Below are positions 39,106 through 46,414 of a stretch of DNA of 64,000 nt, piece by piece. Position 1 is the first letter of the stretch. The number at the start of each line of letters is the position of its first letter. The position numbers were made by a program, and so were the translations under genes. Below the pieces are notes generated by a model that saw only the letters and a program-made list of their open reading frames with translations, ran no database searches and had not been told where the DNA came from. The stretch comes from Streptomyces sp. RB17 (GTDB lineage: Bacteria; Actinomycetota; Actinomycetes; Streptomycetales; Streptomycetaceae), in NCBI RefSeq assembly GCF_009604455.1, contig NZ_WEGL01000003.1, positions 620,001 through 684,000 of the forward strand, given 5' to 3'.

Positions 39106-39387
39106 CTAGCGGCGCTTCGACTTCCGGTCTTCCTTGACGTGACCCCGGAAGGTGCGCGTCGGCGAGAACTCGCCGAGCTTGTGGCCGACCATCGACTCGG
39201 TGACGAACACCGGGATGTGGGTCTTGCCGTTGTGCACCGCCAGCGTGTGGCCCAGCATGGCCGGGACGATCATCGAGCGGCGGGACCAGGTCTTGATGAC
39301 GTTCTTGGTGCCGGCTTCGTTCTGGGCGTCCACCTTCTTGATCAGGTGGTCGTCGACGAAGGGCCCCTTCTTCAGGCTACGAGGCAT
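39106..39387 (-). CDS. rpsS: 30S ribosomal protein S19
   Basis: A 93-residue S19 starting MPRSLKKGPFVDDHLIKKVD, with TWSRRSMIVPAMLGHTLAVH and HKLGEFSPTRTFRGH. It lies twelve bases after rplB. Confidence 0.98.
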   Translation of the reverse strand: MPRSLKKGPFVDDHLIKKVDAQNEAGTKNVIKTWSRRSMIVPAMLGHTLAVHNGKTHIPVFVTESMVGHKLGEFSPTRTFRGHVKEDRKSKRR

Positions 39388-39399
39388 CTCAACCCGTCC

Positions 39400-40236
39400 T
39401 TAGCGCTTCTTGTTCGTCTTGCGGCGGCGGACGATGTACTTGTTCGACGCCTTCTTGGGCGAACGAGTACGGCCTTCCTTCTTGCCCCACGGGGACACAG
39501 GGTGGCGGCCACCGGAGGTCCGGCCCTCACCACCACCGTGCGGGTGGTCGACCGGGTTCATCACGACACCACGGACGGTCGGGCGGACGCCCAGCCACCG
39601 CTTACGGCCGGCCTTACCCCAGTTGATGTTGCTCTGCTCGGCGTTGCCGACCTCACCGACGGTGGCGCGGCAGCGGACGTCGACCAGGCGGATCTCGCCG
39701 GACGGCATGCGGAGGTGGGCCATCGAGCCCTCCTTCGCGAGCAGCTGCACGGAGGCACCGGCGGAGCGGGCGAACTTGGCACCGCCACCGGGACGGAGCT
39801 CGATCGCGTGGATCGTGGTACCGACCGGGATGTTGCGGAGGGCCAGGTTGTTGCCCGGCTTGATGTCGGCCCCGGGACCGTTCTCCACGGTGTCGCCCTG
39901 CTGCAGGTTGCGCGGGGCGAGGATGTAGCGCTTCTCGCCGTCGGCGTAGTGCAGCAGCGCGATGCGCGCGGTGCGGTTGGGGTCGTACTCGATGTGCGCG
40001 ACCTTCGCCGGCACGCCGTCCTTGTCGTGACGACGGAAGTCGATCACGCGGTAGGCGCGCTTGTGTCCGCCACCCTGGTGGCGAACGGTCACACGACCGG
40101 CGTTGTTACGGCCGCCCTTGCTGTGCAGCGGGCGGACCAGCGACTTCTCCGGCGTGGACCGCGTGACCTCGACGAAGTCGGCGACGCTGGCGCCACGACG
40201 GCCCGGCGTAGTCGGCTTGTACTTGCGGATTCCCAT
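39400..40236 (-). CDS. rplB: 50S ribosomal protein L2
   Basis: A 278-residue L2. It begins MGIRKYKPTTPGRRGASVAD; the peptidyl-transferase-proximal motif GVVMNPVDHPHGGGEGRTSG with the essential His is intact. The basic end RRRKTNKKR is normal. A 40-bp gap with a perfect 16-bp palindrome separates it from rplW. Confidence 0.98.
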   Translation of the reverse strand: MGIRKYKPTTPGRRGASVADFVEVTRSTPEKSLVRPLHSKGGRNNAGRVTVRHQGGGHKRAYRVIDFRRHDKDGVPAKVAHIEYDPNRTARIALLHYADGEKRYILAPRNLQQGDTVENGPGADIKPGNNLALRNIPVGTTIHAIELRPGGGAKFARSAGASVQLLAKEGSMAHLRMPSGEIRLVDVRCRATVGEVGNAEQSNINWGKAGRKRWLGVRPTVRGVVMNPVDHPHGGGEGRTSGGRHPVSPWGKKEGRTRSPKKASNKYIVRRRKTNKKR

Positions 40237-40247
40237 TTCTCAGTCCT

Positions 40248-40263
40248 CGTCCGATATCGGACG
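40248..40263. promoter_or_regulatory. Perfect 16-bp palindrome between rplW and rplB
   Basis: CGTCCGATATCGGACG fills most of the short gap between the rplW stop and the rplB start. It could be a small hairpin in the S10 mRNA or a protein site; it lies partly in the rplB translation-initiation region and might influence it. Function is inferred. Confidence 0.4.
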
Positions 40264-40276
40264 ATCCGGACCGCCC

Positions 40277-40696
40277 TTAGGCGGTCGGACCGCCGAAGAT
40301 GTCGATACGGTCGCCCTCGGCGAGGGTCACGATCGCGCGCTTGGTGCCCGCGCGCTGGCCGAAGCCGGTGCGGGTCCGCTTGCGCTTGCCCTGGCGGTTG
40401 ATCGTGTTGACCCCGGTGACCTTGACGTCGAAGACCGCCTGGACGGCCTGCTTGATCTGGGTCTTGTTGGCGTTCGGGTCGACGATGAACGTGTACTTGT
40501 TCTCGTCGAGGAGCGCGTAGCTCTTCTCGGAGACGACCGGCTTCAGCAGGACGTCACGGGGGTCCGTGTACGACTTGCTCAGCGGGGTCTCGACGGTGTT
40601 CTTGCCCTCGGTGGCGTGGCGACGCGCCTTGGCGACGCGCGCGGCCTTGGCGGCCTTGGCCGCCTTCGAGGCAATGCTCGGGTGACGCGTAGCCAT
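40277..40696 (-). CDS. rplW: 50S ribosomal protein L23
   Basis: A 139-residue L23 with an Ala/Lys-rich N-terminal extension (SKAAKAAKAARVAKARRHAT) of about 35 residues before the core DVLLKPVVSEKSYALLDENK. It ends with GTKRAIVTLAEGDRIDIFGG. L23 sits at the exit tunnel and docks SRP and trigger factor. Its ATG overlaps the rplD stop by one base. Confidence 0.98.
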   Translation of the reverse strand: MATRHPSIASKAAKAAKAARVAKARRHATEGKNTVETPLSKSYTDPRDVLLKPVVSEKSYALLDENKYTFIVDPNANKTQIKQAVQAVFDVKVTGVNTINRQGKRKRTRTGFGQRAGTKRAIVTLAEGDRIDIFGGPTA

Positions 40697-41349
40697 CAGG
40701 CCTCGCTCCCTTCGGTGTCAGCGGCCTTGGGGCCAGACACGAAGGACTCGAAAGCGGCCTGGGTGAAGACCACGTCGTCCGAGACGAGAACGTCGTACGT
40801 GTTCAGCTGGCCCGGCTCCAGGATGTGGACCTGGGGCAGGTTGCGGGCGGAAAGCCACGCGGCCTCGTCGGCGCGGTCGACGACCAGGAGCAGGTTCTTG
40901 CGCTCCGAGATCTTGCCGAACAGCGACTTGGCGGCCTTGGTGCTGGGGGTCTCGCCCTCGACCACGCCGGAGACGACGTGGATGCGGTTGTGACGCGCCC
41001 GGTCGGTGAGGGCACCGCGCAGGGCGGCGGCCTTCATCTTCTTCGGGGTGCGCTGCGAGTAGTCACGCGGCTGCGGGCCGTGGACGACGCCACCGCCGGC
41101 GAACTGCGGCGCGCGGGTCGAACCCTGACGGGCGCGACCGGTGCCCTTCTGGCGGTACGGCTTCTTGCCACCACCACGGACTTCACCGCGGGTCTTGGTC
41201 TTGTGCGTGCCCTGACGGGCAGCGGCCAGCTGCGCGACGACGACCTGGTGGATCAGCGGAACGCTGACCTTGGCGTCGAAGATCTCCGCGGGGAGCTCGA
41301 CGGAACCGGCCTTGTCGCCCGCCGGCGAAAGGATGTCAACAGTGCTCAT
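40696..41349 (-). CDS. rplD: 50S ribosomal protein L4
   Basis: A 217-residue L4. The extended loop that reaches the tunnel is visible as KTKTRGEVRGGGKKPYRQKG and TGRARQGSTRAPQFAGGGVV; the globular part contains SERKNLLLVVDRADE. In E. coli L4 regulates the S10 operon. It overlaps rplW by one base and follows rplC by eight. Confidence 0.98.
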   Translation of the reverse strand: MSTVDILSPAGDKAGSVELPAEIFDAKVSVPLIHQVVVAQLAAARQGTHKTKTRGEVRGGGKKPYRQKGTGRARQGSTRAPQFAGGGVVHGPQPRDYSQRTPKKMKAAALRGALTDRARHNRIHVVSGVVEGETPSTKAAKSLFGKISERKNLLLVVDRADEAAWLSARNLPQVHILEPGQLNTYDVLVSDDVVFTQAAFESFVSGPKAADTEGSEA

Positions 41350-41357
41350 CGGTTACC

Positions 41358-42002
41358 TCAGGCCCCCTTGGCCGCGGTGCGGACCAGGACGAGGCCGCCG
41401 TTCGGACCGGGAACCGCGCCCTTGATGAGCAGCAGACCCTTCTCCGCGTCAACGGCGTGGACGGTCAGGTTCTGGGTGGTGACCCGCTCGTTGCCCATGC
41501 GACCCGCCATGCGGAGGCCCTTGAACACGCGGCCCGGGGTGGCGCAGCCACCGATGGAACCGGGAGAGCGGTGCTTGCGCTGGGTGCCGTGTCCGGCGCC
41601 GAGGCCCTTGAAGTTGTGACGCTTCATGACACCGGCGAAGCCCTTGCCCTTGCTCTTGCCGGTCACGTCGACCTTCACGCCGGCCTCGAACACCTCAGCG
41701 GTGATCTCCTGGCCCAGCGTGTACTCGGAGGCGTCCGCGGTGCGGATCTCGACGAGGTGGCGACGGGGGGTGACGTCGGCCTTGGCGAAGTGGCCCTTGA
41801 GGGGCTTGTTCACCTTGCGCGGGTCGATCTCGCCGAAGGCGATCTGAACGGACTCGTAGCCGTCCACGTCGTTCGTACGGACCTGGGTGACGACGTTCGG
41901 GCCGGCCTTGACGACGGTGACCGGAACAACACGGTTGTTCTCGTCCCACACCTGCGTCATGCCGAGCTTCTCGCCCAGGATGCCCTTGATCTGCTTAGCC
42001 AT
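41358..42002 (-). CDS. rplC: 50S ribosomal protein L3
   Basis: A 214-residue L3 starting MAKQIKGILGEKLGMTQVWD. The loop near the peptidyl-transferase centre is GHGTQRKHRSPGSIGGCATP followed by GRVFKGLRMAGRMG; the Gln of the methylatable HGTQ is present. The ATG at 42002 is used because the upstream extension overlaps the rpsJ-rplC gap and has no family support. Confidence 0.98.
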   Translation of the reverse strand: MAKQIKGILGEKLGMTQVWDENNRVVPVTVVKAGPNVVTQVRTNDVDGYESVQIAFGEIDPRKVNKPLKGHFAKADVTPRRHLVEIRTADASEYTLGQEITAEVFEAGVKVDVTGKSKGKGFAGVMKRHNFKGLGAGHGTQRKHRSPGSIGGCATPGRVFKGLRMAGRMGNERVTTQNLTVHAVDAEKGLLLIKGAVPGPNGGLVLVRTAAKGA

Positions 42003-42018
42003 TCTCAGCCCACCAGCC

Positions 42019-42327
42019 TCAGAGCTTGATCTCGATGTCGACACCGGCCGGCAGGTCGAGTCGCATCAGAGAGTCAACGGTCTTGGGGGTCGGGTCGAGA
42101 ATGTCGATCAGGCGCTTGTGCGTGCGCATCTCGAAGTGCTCGCGCGAGTCCTTGTACTTGTGCGGCGACTTGATGACGCAGTACACGTTCTTCTCAGTGG
42201 GCAGCGGCACCGGGCCCGCGACCGACGCACCAGTGCGGGTCACCGTCTCGACGATCTTCTTCGCCGAGGAGTCGATGACCTCGTGGTCGTAGGCCTTGAG
42301 CCGGATGCGGATCTTCTGTCCCGCCAT
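42019..42327 (-). CDS. rpsJ: 30S ribosomal protein S10
   Basis: A 102-residue S10, first gene of the S10 operon; it also works with NusB in antitermination. It starts MAGQKIRIRLKAYDHEVIDS and contains PTEKNVYCVIKSPHKYKDSR and FEMRTHKRLIDILDPTPKTV. Its leader (42328-42757) carries an element shared with the str operon. Confidence 0.98.
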   Translation of the reverse strand: MAGQKIRIRLKAYDHEVIDSSAKKIVETVTRTGASVAGPVPLPTEKNVYCVIKSPHKYKDSREHFEMRTHKRLIDILDPTPKTVDSLMRLDLPAGVDIEIKL

Positions 42328-42757
42328 GGCTACTCAGTAGTCCTGTCTCTCTATGGCTCTGGAACCCGGCGGATTCCTTCTGCTGCCTTCGTTTCTCCGA
42401 CCCACGCGGTCGGGCGTGTCGCGCTCCCGCTGACACAGATGTCCCTTGTTCGAACATCCCTGCAGGAATGCGCACGGCCCTTCCGGAACCGCGGACCGGG
42501 GACCTCGGGCCCACCGGGCGCCTGGCCGGTGCCGCGCCCACGCTTCCCGGAAGATTCCCGTACGTCCGCCCCAGTGCTGCCCGTGGGCAGTTAGGGCGAC
42601 GAGTACTGTGGGACTCGCTTCCAGTCCTCCCGGCGGGAGGCGCGCAGCATCAACACTCGACCGAGCAACTCGGACAGTCTGCCATATCGGGCGGGGCGGA
42701 TGCCAATCGGGCCGGAGAGAATACCCCCAAGGTGACGTAGGTCAAACCGGGACCTCG
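42328..42757 (-). other. Leader and promoter region of the S10 operon
   Basis: A 430-bp interval without a convincing gene between the membrane-protein gene at 42758 and rpsJ. It contains the 25-nt element at 42397-42421 and a block CCGGCGGATTCC (42366-42377) that also occurs upstream of rpsL. Reading toward rpsJ, ATCTGTG appears upstream of the 25-nt element, as it does in the str leader. A short inverted sequence TGTTCGAACA (42446-42455) is also present. A clear -35/-10 pair could not be assigned. Confidence 0.5.
42397..42421 (-). promoter_or_regulatory. Shared hairpin element upstream of rpsJ
   Basis: A 25-base sequence containing CCGACCGCGTGGGTCGG on the minus strand, which can fold as CCGACC-GCGTG-GGTCGG. 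An almost identical copy (one substitution in 25) lies upstream of rpsL at 54060-54084. It sits 69 bases before the rpsJ ATG, within the likely leader or promoter. Confidence 0.6.
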
Positions 42758-43966
42758 TCAGGTGCGGGTGACCGTCCCGCAGCCCTTGTCATGGTCGTCC
42801 GTCACGGACTTGCTGCGGTCGTACGGGTCCACGGCGGGGCCCGTGGCCGGGGCGCCCGTGGGGGCGCCGTCCGGGAAGACGGGGTGGTAGTAGCCGTCGT
42901 GGACGTCGCACTCGGTGTTGTAGAACTCGCTGTCGGACGACCGGACCCCGAGCTTGCCCTCGGTCGAGATCCACTTGCGCGGGTCGAGCAGGACCATGGT
43001 CAGGTCGCGGCGGATGATCGTCCGTGCCACGACATCGTCGGCACCGGCGCCGCCTCCCTTTCCACCGGCCCGGACCAGCGGGTAGACGAAGGTGTAGTCC
43101 GCGTGCACCCGCACCTCGCCCGCGGCACCGGCGGAGAACGTCATATGGCCGCGCACCTTGATCACGTCACCGGCGAGGGCCACTTCCGCCGGGTCGAAGC
43201 GGGTCACCAGATCCAGGGGGTTGCGCCGGCGGTCCGGGGTGCGCAGCGAGCGCCGCAGGCCGGACAGCGTGTGCGGCTGCTGCGGGTCGAGCAGGGCCAG
43301 CGCCGCGTCGGGCTGCCCGCCGCGCAGCACGGCCGGGTCCAGATTGGTGTCGACCAGGAACTCCTTGGTGCGGCGCAGGGCGAGGGCCACGTCGTCCTGG
43401 CTCATCCCGGCCACGGCCTTCGCGTGCGGCACCTCGATGGCGTCCGCTCCGTCGGCCCACCGCACGGCGGGCGAACCGCGGAACGGTTCGTTGCGGGTGG
43501 GCAGTCCGGTGTGGTCGACCGTGCCCGGAGCACCGGACGGCAACGCCGTCTCGGCAGGCAGCGGCGAGGCCGAGGACCCCGAGTCGTGGCTGCGGCCGGG
43601 AAGCCGGTCCAGCAGCGAGGGCCGTACGGCTACGACGGCCACCGCCACCGCCAGCACCACTCCGATCGCCGAGCCCACGGCACGGCGCCGACCGCTCCGC
43701 CCGTTCGTCTCCCGCCAGGCCGGACCGGTGCGCCATCCCGGCGGCAGCGTGGGCTGCGCCTGCTTCCGCCGCCACCGCCGACGACCGCCCTCGGCAGCCT
43801 GGTCCGGTACCGCCTGCAGCCGACGCGTCACCATCCGCGCCCGCGCGGACGGCTCCTTCGGCGCGTTCCTGCCACCGTCCTCGGCGGCCTCGCGCAGGAA
43901 CGCCTCCCACTGCTCGTCGGGTATGGAGGACTCGTCGGGGTGGTCGGAGGGTGGGACGGCGCTCAC
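42758..43966 (-). CDS. Hypothetical single-pass membrane protein
   Basis: A 402-residue protein of unknown function. Residues 1-96 are cytoplasmic and charged (DEQWEAFLREAAEDGGRN, then an Arg/Lys/Trp-rich GGRRRWRRKQ), one transmembrane segment lies at about 97-115, and the rest is extracytoplasmic. The external part contains EVRVHADYTFVYPLV, IRRDLTMVLLDPRKW and three cysteines near the C-terminus. The start is GTG with a weak SD. It reads into the S10 leader, so it is just upstream of rpsJ in the same direction. No named family recognised. Confidence 0.82.
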   Translation of the reverse strand: MSAVPPSDHPDESSIPDEQWEAFLREAAEDGGRNAPKEPSARARMVTRRLQAVPDQAAEGGRRRWRRKQAQPTLPPGWRTGPAWRETNGRSGRRRAVGSAIGVVLAVAVAVVAVRPSLLDRLPGRSHDSGSSASPLPAETALPSGAPGTVDHTGLPTRNEPFRGSPAVRWADGADAIEVPHAKAVAGMSQDDVALALRRTKEFLVDTNLDPAVLRGGQPDAALALLDPQQPHTLSGLRRSLRTPDRRRNPLDLVTRFDPAEVALAGDVIKVRGHMTFSAGAAGEVRVHADYTFVYPLVRAGGKGGGAGADDVVARTIIRRDLTMVLLDPRKWISTEGKLGVRSSDSEFYNTECDVHDGYYHPVFPDGAPTGAPATGPAVDPYDRSKSVTDDHDKGCGTVTRT

Positions 43967-44011
43967 GGCTTCACTTTCGGTCGGACAAGATCGGTGGCGG
44001 TGCCGGTGGCG

Positions 44012-44254
44012 TCAGAGTGCACGTACGAACTCCGACCAGGCCTCCGGCGCGAGGGCGAGGCGGGGGCCGGTGGGGTTCTTGGAGTCGCGGATGTGGATGG
44101 TGGTGGGGGCTTCGGCCACCTCGACGCAGTCGTTGCCGTTGCTGCTGCTGCTGTAGCTGCTCTTGTGCCAGGTGAGGGCTACCTCGAGGCAGTCATTGCC
44201 GTTGCTGCTGTCGCTACAGCTGCTCTTGAACCAGTGGAGTTCCGGGGTGCTCAT
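44012..44254 (-). CDS. DUF397 protein with an internal duplication
   Basis: An 80-residue DUF397 protein. Streptomyces genomes hold many such genes, usually next to a WhiJ-like XRE regulator, and some act with it in development control or as toxin-antitoxin-like partners. The characteristic unit occurs twice: HWFKSSCSDSSNGNDCLEVA (7-26) and WHKSSYSSSSNGNDCVEVAE (29-48), followed by the single conserved end IHIRDSKNPTGPRLALAPEAW. Duplicated units are less usual than the single form. The ATG overlaps the stop of the XRE gene (ATGA). Confidence 0.9.
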   Translation of the reverse strand: MSTPELHWFKSSCSDSSNGNDCLEVALTWHKSSYSSSSNGNDCVEVAEAPTTIHIRDSKNPTGPRLALAPEAWSEFVRAL

Positions 44255-45096
44255 AGTTCTCCCAGTGCCTGCTCGATGAAGACCAGAGACTCCTCTGGCG
44301 TGAGCGCCTGAGCCCGGATGATGCCATAGCGCAGGTCGAGGACACGGAGCTGCCTCGGGCTCGAGACGGGGCGGCCTGAGAAGTCACCGTCGGTACGGCC
44401 AACTCCCGTCCCGTCCACGAACTTCAGCACTTCGATCAGACCGGCCGTCCCGGGGTGGTTCGCGCGGGCGGTCGGCATCACCTGAAGCTCCACGGAAGGC
44501 AACTGCGCGACCTCCAGCATGTGTTCGAGCTGTCGGCGCAACACCATTGTGTCCCCGACCGGGCGACGGAGCGTCACCTCTTCCTGGACGAAGCTGAACT
44601 CCGGTGCGGGCGAGCGCTCGAAGACGGACTTCCGGGCTACGCGAGCGGCCACCATGCGCTCCAGCTGGTCCGGCGAGTAGGCCGGACGCCAGGTGCGGAG
44701 CAGCGCTCGCGCGTACTCCTCCGTCTGCAGCAGGCCATGGATGTTGTGGTGGCTGTACAGCAGCATCTCCACCGCCCGCCCCTCCAGCTCCGCCAGCTCG
44801 CGCACCTTCTTGGGATACCGGGCCTTCCGCATGTCCTCCATGAACGCCCGCAGATGCCCCTGCGCCTTCAGGATCCGGTCCGCCCGATCCAGCAGCTCCG
44901 GCCGAGGGATCCGCGCCCCGCGCTCGATCTTGCGGATCATGTCCTCGCCGTAGCCCAGGGCTTCGGCCAGGTCGGCCACGCTCATCCCGGCCGCCTCCCG
45001 GCACACCTTGAGCAGGCGCCCCACCGCCTGCACCACCGGCTCGATCTCGTCCCCCGGCTCGACGTCCCAACCCGCCTCGTCCACACCGTCGCCCAT
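44251..45096 (-). CDS. WhiJ/Scr1-type XRE-family transcriptional regulator
   Basis: A 281-residue regulator. An N-terminal helix-turn-helix lies around residues 26-62 (GMSVADLAEALGYGEDMIRK), followed by the long DUF5753-type domain with LLQTEEYARALL, RQSVFE-like VARKSVFERSPAPEF and QVMPTARANHPGTAG. This architecture is shared with the many WhiJ-like and Scr1-type proteins paired with DUF397 genes. The ATG at 45096 has a strong SD (GGAGGAGG); the longer frame is rejected. It is divergent from the HATPase gene with a 138-bp gap carrying tandem repeats. Confidence 0.92.
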   Translation of the reverse strand: MGDGVDEAGWDVEPGDEIEPVVQAVGRLLKVCREAAGMSVADLAEALGYGEDMIRKIERGARIPRPELLDRADRILKAQGHLRAFMEDMRKARYPKKVRELAELEGRAVEMLLYSHHNIHGLLQTEEYARALLRTWRPAYSPDQLERMVAARVARKSVFERSPAPEFSFVQEEVTLRRPVGDTMVLRRQLEHMLEVAQLPSVELQVMPTARANHPGTAGLIEVLKFVDGTGVGRTDGDFSGRPVSSPRQLRVLDLRYGIIRAQALTPEESLVFIEQALGEL

Positions 45097-45136
45097 GACC
45101 CCTCCTCCGACGCGCACTCGTACCCGTACAACGCGC

Positions 45137-45173
45137 GAGACAGCCGAGACAGCCGGGACAAAAGCCGGGACAG
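45137..45173. repeat. Tandem repeats in the divergent WhiJ-like/HATPase promoter region
   Basis: Two exact nine-base copies GAGACAGCC (45137-45145, 45146-45154) are followed by two related units starting GGGACA (45155, 45167). They lie between the two divergent starts, about 41 bp from the XRE start and 62 bp from the HATPase start, and look like an operator array for the XRE regulator. Confidence 0.5.
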
Positions 45174-45234
45174 TCACCGTACGTGCAGGCGTTGTGACTC
45201 ACCCACGGAAGCACACACGGCCACGCTGAGTGAC

Positions 45235-45696
45235 ATGAATCAGGAAACCGCCGAGGCTGCCCACGCTCCGGCCGAACTCGCCAGCCCCATCCCGAACTTC
45301 ACGGTCCTCCTGTCCCCCACCCGTCGCGGCGCACGCCTGGCTCGCCTCCTGACCACGGAACAACTCCGCAACTGGGGACTCCCGTTGGACCCGGCGGCGC
45401 ACGTCGTGGGCGAGCTGGCGGCCAACGCCGCGACCCACGGCCGGGTGCCCGGAAGGAGCTTCCGGCTCACGCTCTACGTCGTCGGCGAGACGCTCCGCAT
45501 CGAGGTGACCGACACGCGCGGTGACCGCATGCCCCGGACGCAACCCCCTTCGGCCGAGGCCGACTCGGGCCGGGGACTGGTCCTCGTGGAGGCCTTGGCC
45601 GACCGCTGGGGCGTCTCGCCGGGCAGGCCGCCGCGCAAGACCGTATGGGCCGAGATCACCGTCCCCGGCGCCACGGTGAAACAGGTGTCGCGCTAG
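45235..45696 (+). CDS. HATPase_c anti-sigma-factor-like ATP-binding protein
   Basis: A 153-residue GHKL-fold protein of the RsbW/SpoIIAB-like group common in Streptomyces. The N box is HVVGELAANAATHG (56-69, Asn64), the G1 box DTRGDRMP (93-100) and the G2 box GRGLVLVEAL (112-121). It could bind a sigma or anti-anti-sigma factor. Such genes often accompany WhiJ-like/DUF397 pairs, as here. The ATG has no good SD (GCTGAGTGAC before it). Its stop overlaps that of the convergent gene in CTAG (45693-45696). Confidence 0.9.
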   Translation: MNQETAEAAHAPAELASPIPNFTVLLSPTRRGARLARLLTTEQLRNWGLPLDPAAHVVGELAANAATHGRVPGRSFRLTLYVVGETLRIEVTDTRGDRMPRTQPPSAEADSGRGLVLVEALADRWGVSPGRPPRKTVWAEITVPGATVKQVSR

Positions 45697-46391
45697 GACA
45701 TCGGGCCGGCCGGGGGCCACGGACCGGGACCGGAGGGCGGTGCGCCCCACTGCTGCGGTGCACCCCACTGCGGCGGAGGGGCCGACGCGGCGGCCAGCCG
45801 GCGGCGGTGGCTGCCGCGGCGAACCGCGGTGACGACGGTGATGGTCACGGTCGCGGCGAGCGCGGCGATGAAGCAGCCGATGCCCACGGCGATGCTCCCG
45901 ACCGTGTCCCCCACCCGGGGCTTGTCCCCCAGCGCGAACTCGGCCGGCAGCTCCGAGGTGCAGGTGAGCGTGTAGTCGCCGCTGCTGCCGGGCTTCACCT
46001 CGAGCACGCGGTCCCAGGTGCGGGAACCGAGGGTGATGCGGAAGGTGCTGCTCGGCCGGGTCATCGACCCGGACCGCATCTGGGGGATCCGGCAGACGAC
46101 ATGGCCCTGCCCGGACTGCGAGACGTAGATCGCCTTGGTCTCCCCCTGGACGAAGCGGAACGTCCGCGAGTCACCGCTGGAGAAGCTGTGGGCGGTGTCG
46201 ATCGAGTCCACGATGCTCTTCCCCGCCACCACGATGAAGGCGATACCGGCACCGGCCAGTACGAGCCCCAGCAGCGCCGCCACCACGTACCAGATGCGCC
46301 GAGGCCGCACGTCCTTCGCCGGGATGTTCACCGGCGAAGGCGGCGGGCCGCCGTACGGGGGTCCCCACGGATACGGATTCTGTATCGCCAT
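45693..46391 (-). CDS. Hypothetical two-pass membrane protein with proline-rich termini
   Basis: A 232-residue protein of unknown function. The N-terminus is Pro/Tyr/Gly-rich (AIQNPYPWGPPYGGPPPSPV), followed by a transmembrane segment at about 34-56, an external domain with two cysteines (VVCRIPQM and LTCTSELP, a likely disulfide) and a second transmembrane segment at about 168-192. The short cytoplasmic tail is again Pro/Gln/Trp-rich. The ATG at 46391 gives the proline-rich start. It lies 23 bp after the GH115 gene in the same direction, so the two may be cotranscribed. Confidence 0.83.
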   Translation of the reverse strand: MAIQNPYPWGPPYGGPPPSPVNIPAKDVRPRRIWYVVAALLGLVLAGAGIAFIVVAGKSIVDSIDTAHSFSSGDSRTFRFVQGETKAIYVSQSGQGHVVCRIPQMRSGSMTRPSSTFRITLGSRTWDRVLEVKPGSSGDYTLTCTSELPAEFALGDKPRVGDTVGSIAVGIGCFIAALAATVTITVVTAVRRGSHRRRLAAASAPPPQWGAPQQWGAPPSGPGPWPPAGPMS

Positions 46392-46414
46392 GAGGGCGCA
46401 TCGTACGGCAATCG

